The notes: generated by a model not told the origin, from the sequence alone. A DNA stretch of 64,000 bases from Rheinheimera tangshanensis (GCF_014645135.1 NZ_BMLH01000013.1:1-64000); one strand, 5' to 3'. Shown: positions 1 through 10,558, counted from the stretch's first letter. A program made the numbers and translations.

Positions 1-52
1 ATGGTGCTTCCTTGGTAGGTTTGTTTGGCGATAGATCTGATCACCGAACACC

Positions 53-232
53 ATGAATGTTCTCACTTACTTAATTTTTTGTATCACCTCTATGATTTTA
101 CTCATATTTTTGTGGGGATACCTCAGATTCAGACCCCTTTACCTTAACGCACAGAAGCAGAGCGATGGGCGCTGTCGCCTTGTCTTTTTTGCAATTCCTT
201 GTATAGAAGCTCTGAATGCAAAAACCACTTAA
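53..232 (+). CDS. possible 59-aa one-TM small protein (doubtful)
   Basis: A 59-codon frame from ATG to TAA. Residues 4-24 form one strongly hydrophobic segment (includes LIFCITSMILLIFLW) followed by basic residues, as in a single-pass inner-membrane peptide. No clear Shine-Dalgarno site precedes the ATG. Its last third overlaps the 3' end of the convergent gene on the other strand, so at most one of the two overlapping ends is likely to be fully correct. I recognise no family. It may be chance. Confidence 0.2.
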   Translation: MNVLTYLIFCITSMILLIFLWGYLRFRPLYLNAQKQSDGRCRLVFFAIPCIEALNAKTT

Positions 233-614
233 AGTCATACAATTCATTGTTTTTAAAGTTAACTCTTATTCTCGGAGCTCCAAGAAATCGCCTATAGTCG
301 ACAGAGACAATATCCTCGTTTTTCTTTACAAAGCTATAACCCGTACTCTTTTGTATAAACTCAAATCCACTCTGACTGAAGATCAACTGCTCAGTACCAT
401 GTAGATCAAGCGCATGCTGATAATGACGCAGCAAAGCATCAAAAAACATAAACACAGCCACACCACTGATTAACCCTAGGATAGTGCTGTTGTTGATAAG
501 TTCAGGTTTGTAATAAATCAGAAAAAGCCAAAGTGCTAACAGCAGATAAACAGGTCTTTTCAGGTAACGGATCCGGCGTTTTAATGCGTCGCTATCAGCT
601 ATAAATTTATTCAT
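144..614 (-). CDS. hypothetical membrane protein, 156 aa
   Basis: Unrecognised protein. Residues about 20-37 and 42-62 are hydrophobic (LLLALWLFLIYY; GLISGVAVFMFFDALL), giving two transmembrane segments. A soluble C-terminal domain of about 90 residues follows, rich in beta-type segments (EQLIFSQSGFEF, RIRVNFKNNELYDF). This layout resembles YcxB-like or bacterial PH-like small membrane proteins, but that is only an architectural comparison. The ATG is preceded by GGTGA, a plausible ribosome site. The downstream neighbour on the same strand side is the window edge. Function unknown. Confidence 0.6.
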   Translation of the reverse strand: MNKFIADSDALKRRIRYLKRPVYLLLALWLFLIYYKPELINNSTILGLISGVAVFMFFDALLRHYQHALDLHGTEQLIFSQSGFEFIQKSTGYSFVKKNEDIVSVDYRRFLGAPRIRVNFKNNELYDFKWFLHSELLYKELQKRQGDSAHRSASVR

Positions 615-760
615 TGATCACCAACTTTTAAACCAGAAAACTCTTCAGTGCAGCTATTTTACTCTGACATTCTGTATTCAAAGTCATCAGGTTGCGCCTT
701 TTTGCATATGAACCAAGGGCAAACCCTGCGGTAGGTTTTGCTTTGACCCAAAGGATTAAC

Positions 761-1090
761 TTAGCGCCCAAACTGGCAAAGGTCTTTCACAATGGCTTGA
801 GTTTGCTCAGTAAACAACTCCATTTGCGCATCAGTCAACACACCATTCAGCCTAAGCGCAGCAATTTTAAAAAAGGCGTTGCTGCGTTTCAGGTCATTAA
901 ACATTTTGGCTATTTTTTCATCTTCTTTTTCGATTAATTTATAAAGTTTAAGATAAGTTTAATGCTGCTGCCCTGCTCTGCCCGCTGAAAGCTTTTCAAT
1001 GCGATGGAAAATTTGTTCACAGGCTAAGTTCAGCAGCTCAGGCTTTAGATCCCGGATTATTTTCCAATCTCGTTCAGATATGGTGATCAT
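761..1090 (-). pseudogene. small conserved-type gene interrupted by one in-frame TAA
   Basis: Reading the minus strand from ATG at 1090 gives 43 codons (MITISERDWKIIRDLKPELL...), then TAA at 961-959. The same frame continues for 65 codons (TYLKLYKLIEKEDEKIAKMF...) to TAA at 763-761. A good ribosome site (GGAGA) lies about 9 bases before the ATG. The two halves together make a 109-residue, charged, probably all-helical protein with no membrane segment. The interrupted codon could have been CAA, AAA or GAA. The coding character on both sides suggests a recent nonsense mutation or a base-call error rather than two genes. I cannot name the family. Confidence 0.6.
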
Positions 1091-1228
1091 CTCTACTATC
1101 TCCGAAAAATGCAGGGGCTTTACTCAGAAACGAATGCTTAAGATCTTGTCTCCAGGAATCCACTGAGTACAAAACTAACGTTAATGTACCGCTATTTCAA
1201 CAGAATTTTAGAGGCATCATCAAGGTAT

Positions 1229-1255
1229 AAAAAAACCCGTCACAAGGACGGGTTT
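1229..1255 (-). terminator. intrinsic terminator of sucCD
   Basis: Nine-base-pair stem AAACCCGTC/GACGGGTTT with a 5-base loop. On the minus strand it is followed by a run of seven T. It lies about 27 bases after the sucD stop codon, as expected for the end of the TCA transcript. Confidence 0.85.
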
Positions 1256-1281
1256 CTTAGTAGAAATTACTAATGGGTGAA

Positions 1282-2154
1282 TTACCAGCCAGTCAGTTCT
1301 TTCAGTGCTTTACCGATGTCAGCTAAGCTCTTCACGGTTTTCACGCCTGCGTCTTCCAGTGCAGCGAACTTCTCGTCAGCTGTACCTTTACCACCAGAGA
1401 TGATGGCGCCTGCGTGGCCCATGCGCTTACCAGCTGGTGCAGTTACACCGGCAATGTAAGACACAACTGGCTTAGTCACGTGTTTTTTGATGTAAGCAGC
1501 AGCTTCTTCTTCAGCTGAACCACCGATTTCACCGATCATGACGATGGCTTCAGTCTGTGGGTCTTCCTGGAATAATTTCAGGATGTCGATGAAGTTAGAA
1601 CCAGGGATTGGGTCACCACCAATACCTACACAAGTCGACTGGCCGAAACCGTAATCAGTCGTTTGTTTTACTGCTTCATAAGTCAGAGTACCTGAACGTG
1701 AAACAATACCTACTTTACCTGGTAAGTGAATGTGGCCTGGCATGATACCAATTTTACATTCGCCTGGAGTGATTACGCCTGGGCAGTTGGGGCCAATTAA
1801 GCGTACGCCTAATTCGTCACATTTTACTTTGGCATCCAGCATATCCAGAGTTGGAATACCTTCAGTGATACAAACGATCAGTTTGATACCGCCGTTAGCA
1901 GCTTCCAGGATAGAATCTTTACAGAAAGCAGCTGGTACATAGATTACTGATGCTTCAGCACCAGTGGCTTCTACCGCTTCTTTTACTGTATTGAATACTG
2001 GTAAACCTAAGTGAGTCTGACCGCCTTTACCAGGAGTCACACCACCAACCATTTTAGTGCCGTAAGCAATGGCTTGTTCAGAGTGGAAAGTACCCTGAGC
2101 ACCAGTGAAGCCCTGACAAATTACTTTGGTATCTTTATTAATTAAAACGCTCAT
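1282..2154 (-). CDS. sucD: succinyl-CoA synthetase alpha subunit
   Basis: Catalyses succinyl-CoA + NDP/ADP + Pi to succinate + NTP + CoA with SucC. The 290-residue length matches the E. coli protein (289). An N-terminal Rossmann CoA-binding domain ([16 protein letters not shown]) is followed by the ligase domain with the phosphohistidine motif GHAGAI near residue 247. It lies 10 bases after sucC on the same strand and ends at a strong terminator, so sucCD is one transcript. Identification is firm. Confidence 0.97.
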   Translation of the reverse strand: MSVLINKDTKVICQGFTGAQGTFHSEQAIAYGTKMVGGVTPGKGGQTHLGLPVFNTVKEAVEATGAEASVIYVPAAFCKDSILEAANGGIKLIVCITEGIPTLDMLDAKVKCDELGVRLIGPNCPGVITPGECKIGIMPGHIHLPGKVGIVSRSGTLTYEAVKQTTDYGFGQSTCVGIGGDPIPGSNFIDILKLFQEDPQTEAIVMIGEIGGSAEEEAAAYIKKHVTKPVVSYIAGVTAPAGKRMGHAGAIISGGKGTADEKFAALEDAGVKTVKSLADIGKALKELTGW

Positions 2155-2164
2155 GGATTACCCC

Positions 2165-3334
2165 TTATGCCTTAGCCGCTGCAGCAGCTACAACTTTTTG
2201 TGCAGCGCTTGTCAGGTCTGTGTCAGCGATAATGTTCAGGCCGCTTTCACCCAGCACTTTAGCACCCAGTTCAGCGTTGTTACCTTGCAGACGAACTACT
2301 ACTGGTACTTTTACGCCAACTTCTTTCACTGCGCCAATTACACCTTCAGCAATCATATCGCAACGTACGATACCACCGAAGATGTTGATGAATACGGCTT
2401 TCACAGCGTCATCAGACAGGATAATTTTGAAGGCTTCAACAACACGTTCTTTAGTCGCACCACCGCCAACGTCCAGGAAGTTAGCTGGTTGGCCACCGTG
2501 TAATTTAACGATGTCCATAGTACCCATAGCTAAACCGGCACCGTTCACCATACAGCCGATGTCGCCACCTAAAGCTACGTAGTTCAACTCCCATGAAGCA
2601 GCGTGTGCTTCACGTGGATCTTCCTGTGAAGGGTCTTGCATGGCTTTTAATTCTGGGTGACGGTACAGAGCGTTGCCATCGATCACCAGTTTGGCGTCTA
2701 AGCAGTGCAGATCGCCAGCAGGAGTGATCACCAGCGGGTTCACTTCCAGCAGAGCTAAATCTTTATCTTTAAACAGCTGAGCCAGACCCATGAAGATTTT
2801 CACGAACTGGTTCACTTGCTTGCCTTCCAGGCCTAATTTGAAGGCTAATTCACGACCCTGGAATGGCTGAGCGCCAACCAGTGGATCAATTGCAGCTTTC
2901 AGAATTTTTTCTGGAGTTTCGTGGGCAACAGTTTCAATTTCCACGCCACCTTCAGTAGAAGCCATAAACACGATACGACGTGAAGAACGGTCTACTACAG
3001 CACCTAAATACAACTCTTTAGCGATGTCAGTACAGGTTTCAACCAGAATACGACTTACAGGCTGACCTTTTTCGTCTGTCTGGTAAGTCACCAGATTCTT
3101 TCCAAGCCATTTTTCAGCGAAAGCGCGGATATCTTCTTTGCTTTTCACCAGCTTCACACCGCCCGCTTTACCGCGGCCACCAGCGTGAACCTGAGCTTTG
3201 ACAACAAACATGTCGCCGCCGATTTTATCTGCAGCTTCTACCGCTTCTTCAACAGTTGCTGCGGCGATGCCTTTGGATACAGGCAAACCATATTGGGCAA
3301 ACAGTTGTTTACCCTGATACTCGTGCAAATTCAT
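2165..3334 (-). CDS. sucC: succinyl-CoA synthetase beta subunit (ADP-forming)
   Basis: 389 residues (E. coli 388). The N-terminal ATP-grasp domain begins [16 protein letters not shown] and carries [16 protein letters not shown]. The C-terminal CoA-ligase domain contains FLDVGGGAT and [11 protein letters not shown], typical of SucC. It partners SucD. A consensus -10 (TATAAT) and the sucB terminator lie in the 146-base gap upstream, so sucCD probably has its own promoter in addition to read-through from sdh-suc. Confidence 0.97.
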   Translation of the reverse strand: MNLHEYQGKQLFAQYGLPVSKGIAAATVEEAVEAADKIGGDMFVVKAQVHAGGRGKAGGVKLVKSKEDIRAFAEKWLGKNLVTYQTDEKGQPVSRILVETCTDIAKELYLGAVVDRSSRRIVFMASTEGGVEIETVAHETPEKILKAAIDPLVGAQPFQGRELAFKLGLEGKQVNQFVKIFMGLAQLFKDKDLALLEVNPLVITPAGDLHCLDAKLVIDGNALYRHPELKAMQDPSQEDPREAHAASWELNYVALGGDIGCMVNGAGLAMGTMDIVKLHGGQPANFLDVGGGATKERVVEAFKIILSDDAVKAVFINIFGGIVRCDMIAEGVIGAVKEVGVKVPVVVRLQGNNAELGAKVLGESGLNIIADTDLTSAAQKVVAAAAAKA

Positions 3335-3404
3335 GGCTATTTTCCGTTCATTTTGACATTGAAGGCCACACCTATGGTGCGACCTGACCTTTAGATCGGC
3401 GCGT

Positions 3405-3410
3405 ATTATA
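3405..3410 (-). promoter_or_regulatory. probable -10 box of a sucCD promoter
   Basis: A perfect TATAAT on the minus strand, 71 bases before the sucC ATG and just downstream of the sucB terminator. No good TTGACA-type -35 is visible at 17 bases (the spot is T-rich). The assignment rests on the -10 and its position between a terminator and a gene start. Confidence 0.4.
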
Positions 3411-3427
3411 GTGCCAATCAGTCTGAT

Positions 3428-3463
3428 AAAAAATGCTGTTGCCCGAAAACAACAGCATTTTTA
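3428..3463 (-). terminator. intrinsic terminator after sucB
   Basis: Eleven-base stem (AAATGCTGTTG / CAACAGCATTT) with an 8-base loop and T-rich sequence after it on the minus strand. It lies 18 bases past the sucB stop and separates sdhCDAB-sucAB from sucCD. Confidence 0.85.
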
Positions 3464-3480
3464 GTTACTTTTTCCAGATA

Positions 3481-4671
3481 TTAGATATCCAGCAGAATAC
3501 GGGTTGGATCTTCCAGTAACTCTTTAATGGTCACCAGGAAGCCGACTGACTCTTTACCATCGATGATACGGTGGTCGTATGACAGTGCTAAGTACATCAT
3601 TGGCAGAATTTCCATCTTGCCGTCAACAACCATCACACGGTCCTGGATCTTGTGCATGCCAAGAATAGCAGACTGTGGTGGGTTGATGATTGGAGTAGAC
3701 ATCAGAGAACCAAACACACCACCGTTGGTGATAGTGAAGTTACCGCCTGTTAAGTCGTCCATAGACAACTTACCGTCACGGCCTTTGATGGCTAAATCTT
3801 TGATGGCTTTTTCGATTTCAGCCAAATTCATTTTGTCACAGTCACGCAGAACTGGTGTCACCAGGCCACGAGGTGTAGACACTGCGATACTGACGTCGAA
3901 GAAATTATGGTACACGATGTCATCGCCATCGATAGCAGCGTTCACTTCAGGGAAACGTTTCAGCGCTTCGGTTACAGCTTTGACATAAAATGACATAAAG
4001 CCTAAACGGATGCCGTGTTTCTTCTCGAACACGTCCTGGTACTGCTTACGCAGATCCATAATTGGCTTCATGTTCACTTCGTTGAAGGTCGTTAACATGG
4101 CTGTAGAATTTTTCGCTTCTAACAAGCGGTTCGCGATGGTTTTACGTAAACGTGTCATAGGCACACGTTTTTGTGAGCGATCGCCTTGTACCGGAGCTGG
4201 AGCAGCAACAGCAGCAGCTTTAGCAGGAGCAGCTGGTGCACCGGCCAGGAATTTCTCTACATCTTCTTTCGTCACACGGCCATTTTTACCAGAACCCTGG
4301 ATTTTAGCAGCGTCTAAGCCTTTTTCAGCGATCAAGCGGCGCACAGATGGAGTTAACACCTCATCTGATTCTGCAGCAGTAGCAGCAGCGGCCGGAGCAG
4401 CTTCAGCTTTAGCAGCAGGTGCGGCGGCAGGAGCAGCAGCGCCAGCGTTCATGTGACCAATCACTTGTTCAGCCAATACAGTCGCACCTTCAGCGTGAAC
4501 GATTTCGCCCATCACGCCATCAGCCTGAGCAACAACTTCTAAAACAACTTTATCGGTTTCAATGTCAACCAGGACTTGATCACGGCTAACGGCTTCACCT
4601 GTTTTTACATGCCAGGTGGCGATTGTTGCGTCTGCAACTGATTCTGGTAGTACCGGGACTTTAATTTCCAC
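3481..4671 (-). CDS. sucB: 2-oxoglutarate dehydrogenase E2, dihydrolipoyl succinyltransferase
   Basis: Transfers the succinyl group from the E1-bound intermediate to CoA via lipoyl-lysine. I place the start at GTG 4671 ([20 protein letters not shown], 396 aa, E. coli 405) because AAGGTGA sits 6 bases upstream and the family begins there. A longer in-frame extension to 4755 runs into the sucA-sucB hairpin. Domains: lipoyl (residues 1-75, lipoyl lysine in [10 protein letters not shown] near residue 41), Ala/Pro-rich linker, peripheral-subunit-binding domain (about 105-145), catalytic domain ending in [11 protein letters not shown] with the catalytic His/Asp. Confidence 0.96.
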   Translation of the reverse strand: MEIKVPVLPESVADATIATWHVKTGEAVSRDQVLVDIETDKVVLEVVAQADGVMGEIVHAEGATVLAEQVIGHMNAGAAAPAAAPAAKAEAAPAAAATAAESDEVLTPSVRRLIAEKGLDAAKIQGSGKNGRVTKEDVEKFLAGAPAAPAKAAAVAAPAPVQGDRSQKRVPMTRLRKTIANRLLEAKNSTAMLTTFNEVNMKPIMDLRKQYQDVFEKKHGIRLGFMSFYVKAVTEALKRFPEVNAAIDGDDIVYHNFFDVSIAVSTPRGLVTPVLRDCDKMNLAEIEKAIKDLAIKGRDGKLSMDDLTGGNFTITNGGVFGSLMSTPIINPPQSAILGMHKIQDRVMVVDGKMEILPMMYLALSYDHRIIDGKESVGFLVTIKELLEDPTRILLDI

Positions 4672-4753
4672 TTTGTCACCTTTTTTAAAATTGGGTTTTG
4701 TTTCGTTACTAAAACTAAAATCAGAGCGCCTTACGGCCGCACTGACAGAATAC

Positions 4754-4779
4754 AAAAACGGCGCAGCTGATGCTGCGCC
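4754..4779 (-). terminator. terminator-like hairpin between sucA and sucB
   Basis: Perfect 8-base stem GGCGCAGC/GCTGCGCC with a 4-base loop, followed on the minus strand by GTTTTTG. It lies between the sucA stop and the sucB start inside what should be one operon. The T tract is short, so it may be a partial terminator, or a hairpin that stabilises the upstream message and sets the E1:E2 ratio. Confidence 0.6.
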
Positions 4780-4786
4780 TTAATTT

Positions 4787-7594
4787 TTAAGCAATAGTTA
4801 AAGCTGCGTTGACTAAAGCCTGTTGCTGTTTGTTGTGAACAGACAAGTAACCTACCGCAGGTGAAGACGACGCTTCGCGGCCGGCATACGTCAGTTTTCC
4901 AGTTGCTGGTATGGAAGACCAGAAATGGTGTTGACTGCAGTACCAGGCGCCCTGGTTTTGCGGTTCTTCCTGACACCAGACAAAATCTTTTACATGCTGG
5001 TAGTCTTTCATGATGGTTGCCATCTCTTCCGCCGGGAAAGGATACAACTGTTCAATCCGAACTATAGCAATGTCAGTGATATTACGTTTGCGGCGTTCTT
5101 CCAACAGATCGTAGTACACTTTACCGCTACACATCACCACACGTTTCACATCAGCTGGCTTAATTGGATCAATTTCAGCGATAGCGTTCTGGAATACACC
5201 AGAAGCGATTTCTTCTAACGAAGAGGTGGCTAACGGGTGACGTAACAATGATTTAGGTGACATCACAATCAGAGGACGACGCATTGGGCGTACCATCTGA
5301 CGGCGGATCATGGCATAAACCTGAGCCGGAGTGGTTGGAACCACCACCTGCATATTGTGATCAGCACAAAGTTGCAGGAAACGCTCTAAACGGGCTGAGG
5401 AGTGCTCCGGGCCCTGACCTTCATAGCCATGAGGCAACAATAATGTCAGACCACATAAACGACCCCACTTCTGCTCGCCTGAACTTAAGAACTGGTCAAT
5501 CACCACCTGAGCGCCGTTGGCGAAGTCGCCAAACTGACCTTCCCAAATCACTAAAGCACGAGGTTCAGCTGTGGCATAACCGTATTCAAAGGCTAATACC
5601 GCTTCTTCAGACAAGGCTGAGTCGTACACCTGGAATGGACCTTGTGAGTCGCTGATATGTTCCAGTGGTGTATAGGTGCTTGCATCGTTCTGATTGTGCA
5701 GTACCGCATGGCGGTGGAAGAACGTACCACGGCCTGAATCCTGACCGACGATACGGATACGACTGCCAGCTTCCACAATAGAAGCGTAGGCCAGAATTTC
5801 AGCGAAACCCCAGTCGATTTTTTTCTCGCCTTTAAGCATTAACGCTCGGTCTTCATACACTTTGCCAACCTGACGTTGCAAAGTATGAGATTCAGGCACA
5901 GCAATGGCTTTTTCACCTAAAGTGACTAAATCCGCCACTTTCATACTGGCATCGTAAGCCGTAGTCCAGTCGTGGCCAATGTATGGAGTCCAGTCGACTG
6001 ACACTTCAGTCATAGGACGCCATTCTTCAACCACGCAGTCGCCTTTATCTAAGGCATCGCGGTAGCTATCAACCATCAGCTGGACTTGTTCAGCAGTCAC
6101 CACACCTTCAGCAATCAGCTTCTGGGCGTATAACTCACGTGGAGTTGGGTGTTTTTTGATTTTCTGGTACATCAGCGGCTGAGTTGCATTTGGCTCGTCC
6201 GCTTCGTTGTGACCGTTACGACGGTAACAAACTAAGTCAATCACCACATCACGTTTGAAGGTGTTGCGGTAGTCTACAGCCAGCTGAGCGACAAAAATCA
6301 CAGCTTCCGGATCATCCCCATTGACGTGGAAAATCGGTGCCTGAACCATCTTGGCGATATCAGTACAGTATGGCGTAGAACGGGTGTCTTCCGGGTTAGA
6401 GGTAGTGAAACCAACCTGGTTGTTTATCACCAGACGGATAGAACCACCCACTTTGAAAGCACGGGTTTGAGAGATATTAAAGGTTTCTGCAACCACGCCC
6501 TGACCAGCAAAAGCAGAGTCACCGTGAATGGTGATAGGCAGAGCCAAGGTACCGTCAGTGCTACCGCGGCGGTCTAAACGGGCGCGGACAGAGCCCATTA
6601 CCACAGGGTTCACGATTTCTAAGTGCGACGGGTTGAAAGCTAACGCTAAATGGACATTGCCACCTTTAGTTTCGAAGTCAGATGAGAAACCCATATGGTA
6701 TTTCACATCACCTGCGCCAACTACTTCGTATTTACCGGCGAACTCATCAAACAACTTGCTTGGGTTTTTGCCCAGTACGTTGATCAGGGTGTTCAAACGA
6801 CCACGGTGCGCCATACCGATAATACAGTCTTTAGCGCCCTGCTCGCCTGCTCTGTGGATCATGGCTTTGAGCATTGGGATCATGGCGTCGCCGCCTTCTA
6901 AACCAAAACGCTTGGCGCCAGGGAATTTAGAAGCCAGATATTTTTCCAGACCGTCTGCAGCCACTAAGCCTTGCAACAGTTTGGTTTTTTCTTCTTTGCC
7001 AAGCGCACGTGAGGCCTGTTGGCCTTCTAAACGTTGTTGGATCCAACGTTTTTCGTCCGTCGACACTATATGCATATACTCAGCACCGATAGAACCACAA
7101 TAAGTGGACTCCAGCGCTTTGTATAAGTCGCCTAACTTCATACTGGTTTCGCCACCAGCAAAAGAGCCGACATTAAATTCGGTATCAAAATCAGCCTGAG
7201 TCAGGTCGTGGTAGGACAACTCCAAATCACGCACTCGCGGCTGCTTCCACAGGTTCAGCGGGTCGAGGTTTGCATGCTGATGGCCACGGAAACGGAAGGC
7301 ATTGATTAGTTGCAGAACTTTCACCTGACGTTGATCTGAACCACCTGCATTCACCGTAATGACTTCACGGTGTTTGTTTTTGGCAAGTTCAGCGAACTGC
7401 TGGCGAATGTCACTGTGACGGGATTCGAGTTCTACGCCGTCAATTTTGGGCAGACTGGCAAAAAACTCACGCCATTCATCACTGACGCTGGTAGGTTCAG
7501 CTAAGTAGGATTCATAGAGCTCATCTACATAGGCCATGTTACCACCGCCTAAATGAGAAGACTCTAACCACGCCTTCATTACACCTTCGTGCAT
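4787..7594 (-). CDS. sucA: 2-oxoglutarate dehydrogenase E1 component
   Basis: Thiamine-diphosphate-dependent decarboxylation of 2-oxoglutarate and succinyl transfer to SucB. 935 residues (E. coli 933). The start matches the E. coli N-terminus in pattern (MKAWLESSHLGGGN compared with KAWLDSSYLSGAN), and a small N-terminal E2-binding segment follows. Recognisable core motifs: AHRGRLNTLINVLGK, NPSHLEIVNPVVMGS, GDSAFAGQGVVAET, CYRRNGHNEADEP, and the C-terminal transketolase-like half (DSGRGTFFHRHAV, EGQFGDFANGAQVVIDQFL). It follows sdhB by 111 bases in the same transcript. Confidence 0.97.
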   Translation of the reverse strand: MHEGVMKAWLESSHLGGGNMAYVDELYESYLAEPTSVSDEWREFFASLPKIDGVELESRHSDIRQQFAELAKNKHREVITVNAGGSDQRQVKVLQLINAFRFRGHQHANLDPLNLWKQPRVRDLELSYHDLTQADFDTEFNVGSFAGGETSMKLGDLYKALESTYCGSIGAEYMHIVSTDEKRWIQQRLEGQQASRALGKEEKTKLLQGLVAADGLEKYLASKFPGAKRFGLEGGDAMIPMLKAMIHRAGEQGAKDCIIGMAHRGRLNTLINVLGKNPSKLFDEFAGKYEVVGAGDVKYHMGFSSDFETKGGNVHLALAFNPSHLEIVNPVVMGSVRARLDRRGSTDGTLALPITIHGDSAFAGQGVVAETFNISQTRAFKVGGSIRLVINNQVGFTTSNPEDTRSTPYCTDIAKMVQAPIFHVNGDDPEAVIFVAQLAVDYRNTFKRDVVIDLVCYRRNGHNEADEPNATQPLMYQKIKKHPTPRELYAQKLIAEGVVTAEQVQLMVDSYRDALDKGDCVVEEWRPMTEVSVDWTPYIGHDWTTAYDASMKVADLVTLGEKAIAVPESHTLQRQVGKVYEDRALMLKGEKKIDWGFAEILAYASIVEAGSRIRIVGQDSGRGTFFHRHAVLHNQNDASTYTPLEHISDSQGPFQVYDSALSEEAVLAFEYGYATAEPRALVIWEGQFGDFANGAQVVIDQFLSSGEQKWGRLCGLTLLLPHGYEGQGPEHSSARLERFLQLCADHNMQVVVPTTPAQVYAMIRRQMVRPMRRPLIVMSPKSLLRHPLATSSLEEIASGVFQNAIAEIDPIKPADVKRVVMCSGKVYYDLLEERRKRNITDIAIVRIEQLYPFPAEEMATIMKDYQHVKDFVWCQEEPQNQGAWYCSQHHFWSSIPATGKLTYAGREASSSPAVGYLSVHNKQQQALVNAALTIA

Positions 7595-7705
7595 TTAGTT
7601 TCCCTTATTCGAAGCACCTGGAAAAAATTAGCAAAAAGCGCCCCATACATATGAGCGCGCTTCATTTTATACCAATCAGGGCTGTTTCGCTCTGACAAAG
7701 GGCGC

Positions 7706-8425
7706 TTACAGCGCCCGGTTTAACAGCATAGATTTGATCTGACCTATAGCTTTGGTCGGGTTCAAACCTTTAGGACATACGTTGACACAGTTCATGATGC
7801 CGTGGCAGCGGAACACGCTGAATGCATCGTCTAAATCGTTTAAACGCTGTTCAGTGGCAGTATCACGGCTGTCAGCTAAGAAGCGGTAGGCGTGTAACAA
7901 ACCAGCTGGTCCGATAAATTTATCCGGATTCCACCAGAATGAAGGGCAAGAAGTTGAACAGCAGGCGCACAAAATACATTCGTACAGGCCATCTAACTTT
8001 TCACGATCTTCAGGCGATTGCAGGTATTCACCTGCTGGCGGTAACTCGTCATTGATCAGGTAAGGTTTGACCTTTTCATACTGAGTGTAGAACTGAGTCA
8101 TATCGACCACTAAGTCACGCACTACAGGTAAACCTGGTAATGGACGGATCACCAGCTTGCCGCCTTTGCCTTTGCCCAATGCAGACAATGGAGTGATACA
8201 AGCCAGACCATTTTTACCATTCATGTTCAGACCATCTGAACCACAAACCCCTTCACGGCAGCTGCGACGGAATGATAAGGTTGGGTCTTGTTCTTTTAAT
8301 TTCAACAGTGCGTCTAACACCATCATGTCACGACCCTCTGGATTATCCAGAGTATAGTCTTGCATACGTGGCGCTTTATCAACGTCAGGGTTGTAACGAT
8401 AGACAGAGAATACTAACTTCTTCAT
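7706..8425 (-). CDS. sdhB: succinate dehydrogenase iron-sulfur subunit
   Basis: Electron-transfer subunit of complex II, 239 residues (E. coli 238). Three cluster-binding regions are visible: [16 protein letters not shown]...C for [2Fe-2S], and [17 protein letters not shown] plus [17 protein letters not shown] for the [4Fe-4S] and [3Fe-4S] centres. It lies 12 bases downstream of sdhA. Confidence 0.97.
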   Translation of the reverse strand: MKKLVFSVYRYNPDVDKAPRMQDYTLDNPEGRDMMVLDALLKLKEQDPTLSFRRSCREGVCGSDGLNMNGKNGLACITPLSALGKGKGGKLVIRPLPGLPVVRDLVVDMTQFYTQYEKVKPYLINDELPPAGEYLQSPEDREKLDGLYECILCACCSTSCPSFWWNPDKFIGPAGLLHAYRFLADSRDTATEQRLNDLDDAFSVFRCHGIMNCVNVCPKGLNPTKAIGQIKSMLLNRAL

Positions 8426-8437
8426 TCTGCATCCCTC

Positions 8438-10210
8438 TTAGTACGTACGTGCTTTAGGCGGGAAAGCGTCACGGAACTTAGGTTCCATATTCACTTTACG
8501 CTTAAACATTGATTCAGTATCTGGCGTGTAGACGCTGTGGCATAACCAGTTTTCGTCGTCACGGTCCGGGAAGTCAAAACGAGCGTGGGCACCACGGCTC
8601 TCCGTTCTGTAGTTGGCAGCAACTGCAGTAGAAAACGCGGTTTCCATCAGGTTGTCCAGTTCTAAACATTCAATACGCATAGTATTGAAGTCTAAGCTCT
8701 TATCATCCAGACGTGCATATTTCAGACGCTCACGGATTTCTTTCAGCTCAGCTAAACCTTCAGCCATAGCAGCACCTTCACGGAATACCGAGAAGTTCAG
8801 TTGCATACATTGCTGTAAGTCTTTTTTGATTTGAACCGGATCTTCACCCTGACCTGGCTTCGTCTCTTCCCAACGTTGAGTACGGGCTAACGCAGCTTGC
8901 AGATCGGAATCAGATGCAGCGCGCTGTTCAGTGGTCGCAGCCAGAGCTTCACCCAAGTGTAAACCTGTAGCTCGGCCGAACACCACTAAGTCTAATAAGG
9001 AGTTACCACCTAAGCGGTTCGCACCGTGTACAGACACACAAGCGATTTCACCACAAGCGAATAAGCCTGGAACTACAGACTCAGAACCGTCCGCTTTTGG
9101 ATGAATAACCTGACCATGTACGTTAGTAGGAATACCACCCATCATATAGTGACAGGTTGGAATCACAGGAATTGGCTCTTTCACCGGGTCAACGTGAGCA
9201 AATGTCTTCGACAATTCACAGACACCTGGTAAACGGCTTTCTAAAACTTCCGCACCTAAGTGGTCAAGTTTCAGCTTGATGTGTGGACCCCATGGACCAT
9301 CACAACCACGGCCTTCACGGATTTCAGTCATCATAGAACGAGCTACAACGTCGCGACCCGCTAAGTCTTTGGCGTTTGGTGCATAACGCTCCATGAAACG
9401 CTCGCCGTCTTTATTCAATAAGTAACCACCTTCACCACGACAACCTTCAGTCACCAGCGTACCGGCGCCTGCAATACCTGTCGGGTGGAATTGCCACATT
9501 TCCATATCCTGCAGTGGCACACCGGCGCGTAAGGCCATACCCACACCGTCACCGGTGTTGATGTGTGCGTTTGTGGTTGAGGCGTAAATACGACCTGCAC
9601 CACCAGTCGCTAATACGACTGCACGGGATTTGAAATAAACAATTTGACCGGTTTCAATTTCAATGGCAGTACAACCCACCACGGCACCATCCTGGTTTTT
9701 CACCAGATCTAAGGCGTACCACTCAGAAAATACCTGAGTTTTGTTTTTTACGTTTTGTTGGTACAACAGGTGCAATAAGGCATGACCAGTACGGTCTGCT
9801 GCAGCTGCGGTACGAGCGGCCTGTTCGCCACCAAAGTTTTTCGACTGACCACCGAAAGGACGCTGATAGACACGGCCGTTCTCAAAACGAGAGAAAGGTA
9901 AGCCCATGTTTTCCAGTTCAGTAATGGCTTCAGGACCAGTTTTACACATGTACTCGATAGCGTCCTGGTCACCGATATAATCAGAACCTTTAACGGTATC
10001 AAACATGTGCCATTCCCAGTTGTCCGGGTGAGAGTTACCTAACGCAACAGTGATACCACCTTGCGCAGATACAGTGTGAGAACGGGTTGGGAATACTTTG
10101 GATAACAAAGCACAGGTTAAACCTGATTCAGTAATTTGCAGAGCGGCGCGCATACCTGCACCACCTGCGCCTATTACTACGGCATCAAATTCGCGTACTG
10201 GAATATTCAC
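8438..10210 (-). CDS. sdhA: succinate dehydrogenase flavoprotein subunit
   Basis: Oxidises succinate to fumarate using covalent FAD. 590 residues (E. coli 588). FAD-binding [13 protein letters not shown] at the N-terminus, the flavinylation histidine in [11 protein letters not shown], substrate-site motifs QFHPTGIAG and [19 protein letters not shown], and the C-terminal R-A-T motif in [14 protein letters not shown]. The start is GTG, directly abutting the sdhD TAA, so translation is probably coupled. Confidence 0.97.
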   Translation of the reverse strand: MNIPVREFDAVVIGAGGAGMRAALQITESGLTCALLSKVFPTRSHTVSAQGGITVALGNSHPDNWEWHMFDTVKGSDYIGDQDAIEYMCKTGPEAITELENMGLPFSRFENGRVYQRPFGGQSKNFGGEQAARTAAAADRTGHALLHLLYQQNVKNKTQVFSEWYALDLVKNQDGAVVGCTAIEIETGQIVYFKSRAVVLATGGAGRIYASTTNAHINTGDGVGMALRAGVPLQDMEMWQFHPTGIAGAGTLVTEGCRGEGGYLLNKDGERFMERYAPNAKDLAGRDVVARSMMTEIREGRGCDGPWGPHIKLKLDHLGAEVLESRLPGVCELSKTFAHVDPVKEPIPVIPTCHYMMGGIPTNVHGQVIHPKADGSESVVPGLFACGEIACVSVHGANRLGGNSLLDLVVFGRATGLHLGEALAATTEQRAASDSDLQAALARTQRWEETKPGQGEDPVQIKKDLQQCMQLNFSVFREGAAMAEGLAELKEIRERLKYARLDDKSLDFNTMRIECLELDNLMETAFSTAVAANYRTESRGAHARFDFPDRDDENWLCHSVYTPDTESMFKRKVNMEPKFRDAFPPKARTY

Positions 10211-10558
10211 TTAAACACCCCACAGAACAAAGAGACCAACAGCTACATAGCCAAAAGCTAAGGTGTATAACAGGAACTGCAACACGCCACGCAACGCTGC
10301 GTTTTTGACGTAGTCAGTTAATACCTGCCACAGACCGATTTTGGTGTGCACTGCGATACAAACTAAGGTTAATAAAGTGAAAGCTTTCATCAGCATACTG
10401 GAAAACAGCGCTTTCCAGACATCGTAGGTTACTTCAGGAGTAACCAGGAAAAATCCCAGAATAAACAGAGTGTACAGCGTCAGAATAACTGCTGTGGCAC
10501 GTAACGAGACGTAGTCCTGGACACCGTCGCGCTTTAAACTGGCTTGATTCAGAACCAT
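10211..10558 (-). CDS. sdhD: succinate dehydrogenase membrane anchor subunit
   Basis: Start placed at ATG 10558 (MVLNQASLKRDGVQDY), with AGGAG 7 bases upstream. This gives 115 residues, the same as E. coli SdhD. An earlier in-frame start would add 12 residues overlapping sdhC. Three transmembrane segments are visible (about 21-41, 52-75, 90-113). The haem-ligand histidine is expected in AVHTKIGLWQVLTDYV. It overlaps the sdhC end by 10 bases. Confidence 0.93.
   Translation of the reverse strand: MVLNQASLKRDGVQDYVSLRATAVILTLYTLFILGFFLVTPEVTYDVWKALFSSMLMKAFTLLTLVCIAVHTKIGLWQVLTDYVKNAALRGVLQFLLYTLAFGYVAVGLFVLWGV

Noticed and set aside
692-937. An 81-codon plus-strand frame near the left end
   Set aside because: It is antisense to the interrupted 109-codon gene, which has the better ribosome site and coding character.
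4672-4755. The 28-residue N-terminal extension of SucB
   Set aside because: It runs into the sucA-sucB hairpin, lacks similarity to SucB, and a GTG with a good ribosome site lies at the expected start.
5257-5655. A 132-codon plus-strand frame inside sucA
   Set aside because: A shadow of the sucA reading frame. Many similar antisense frames in sucB, sdhA, mfd and exeM-type genes were dropped for the same reason.
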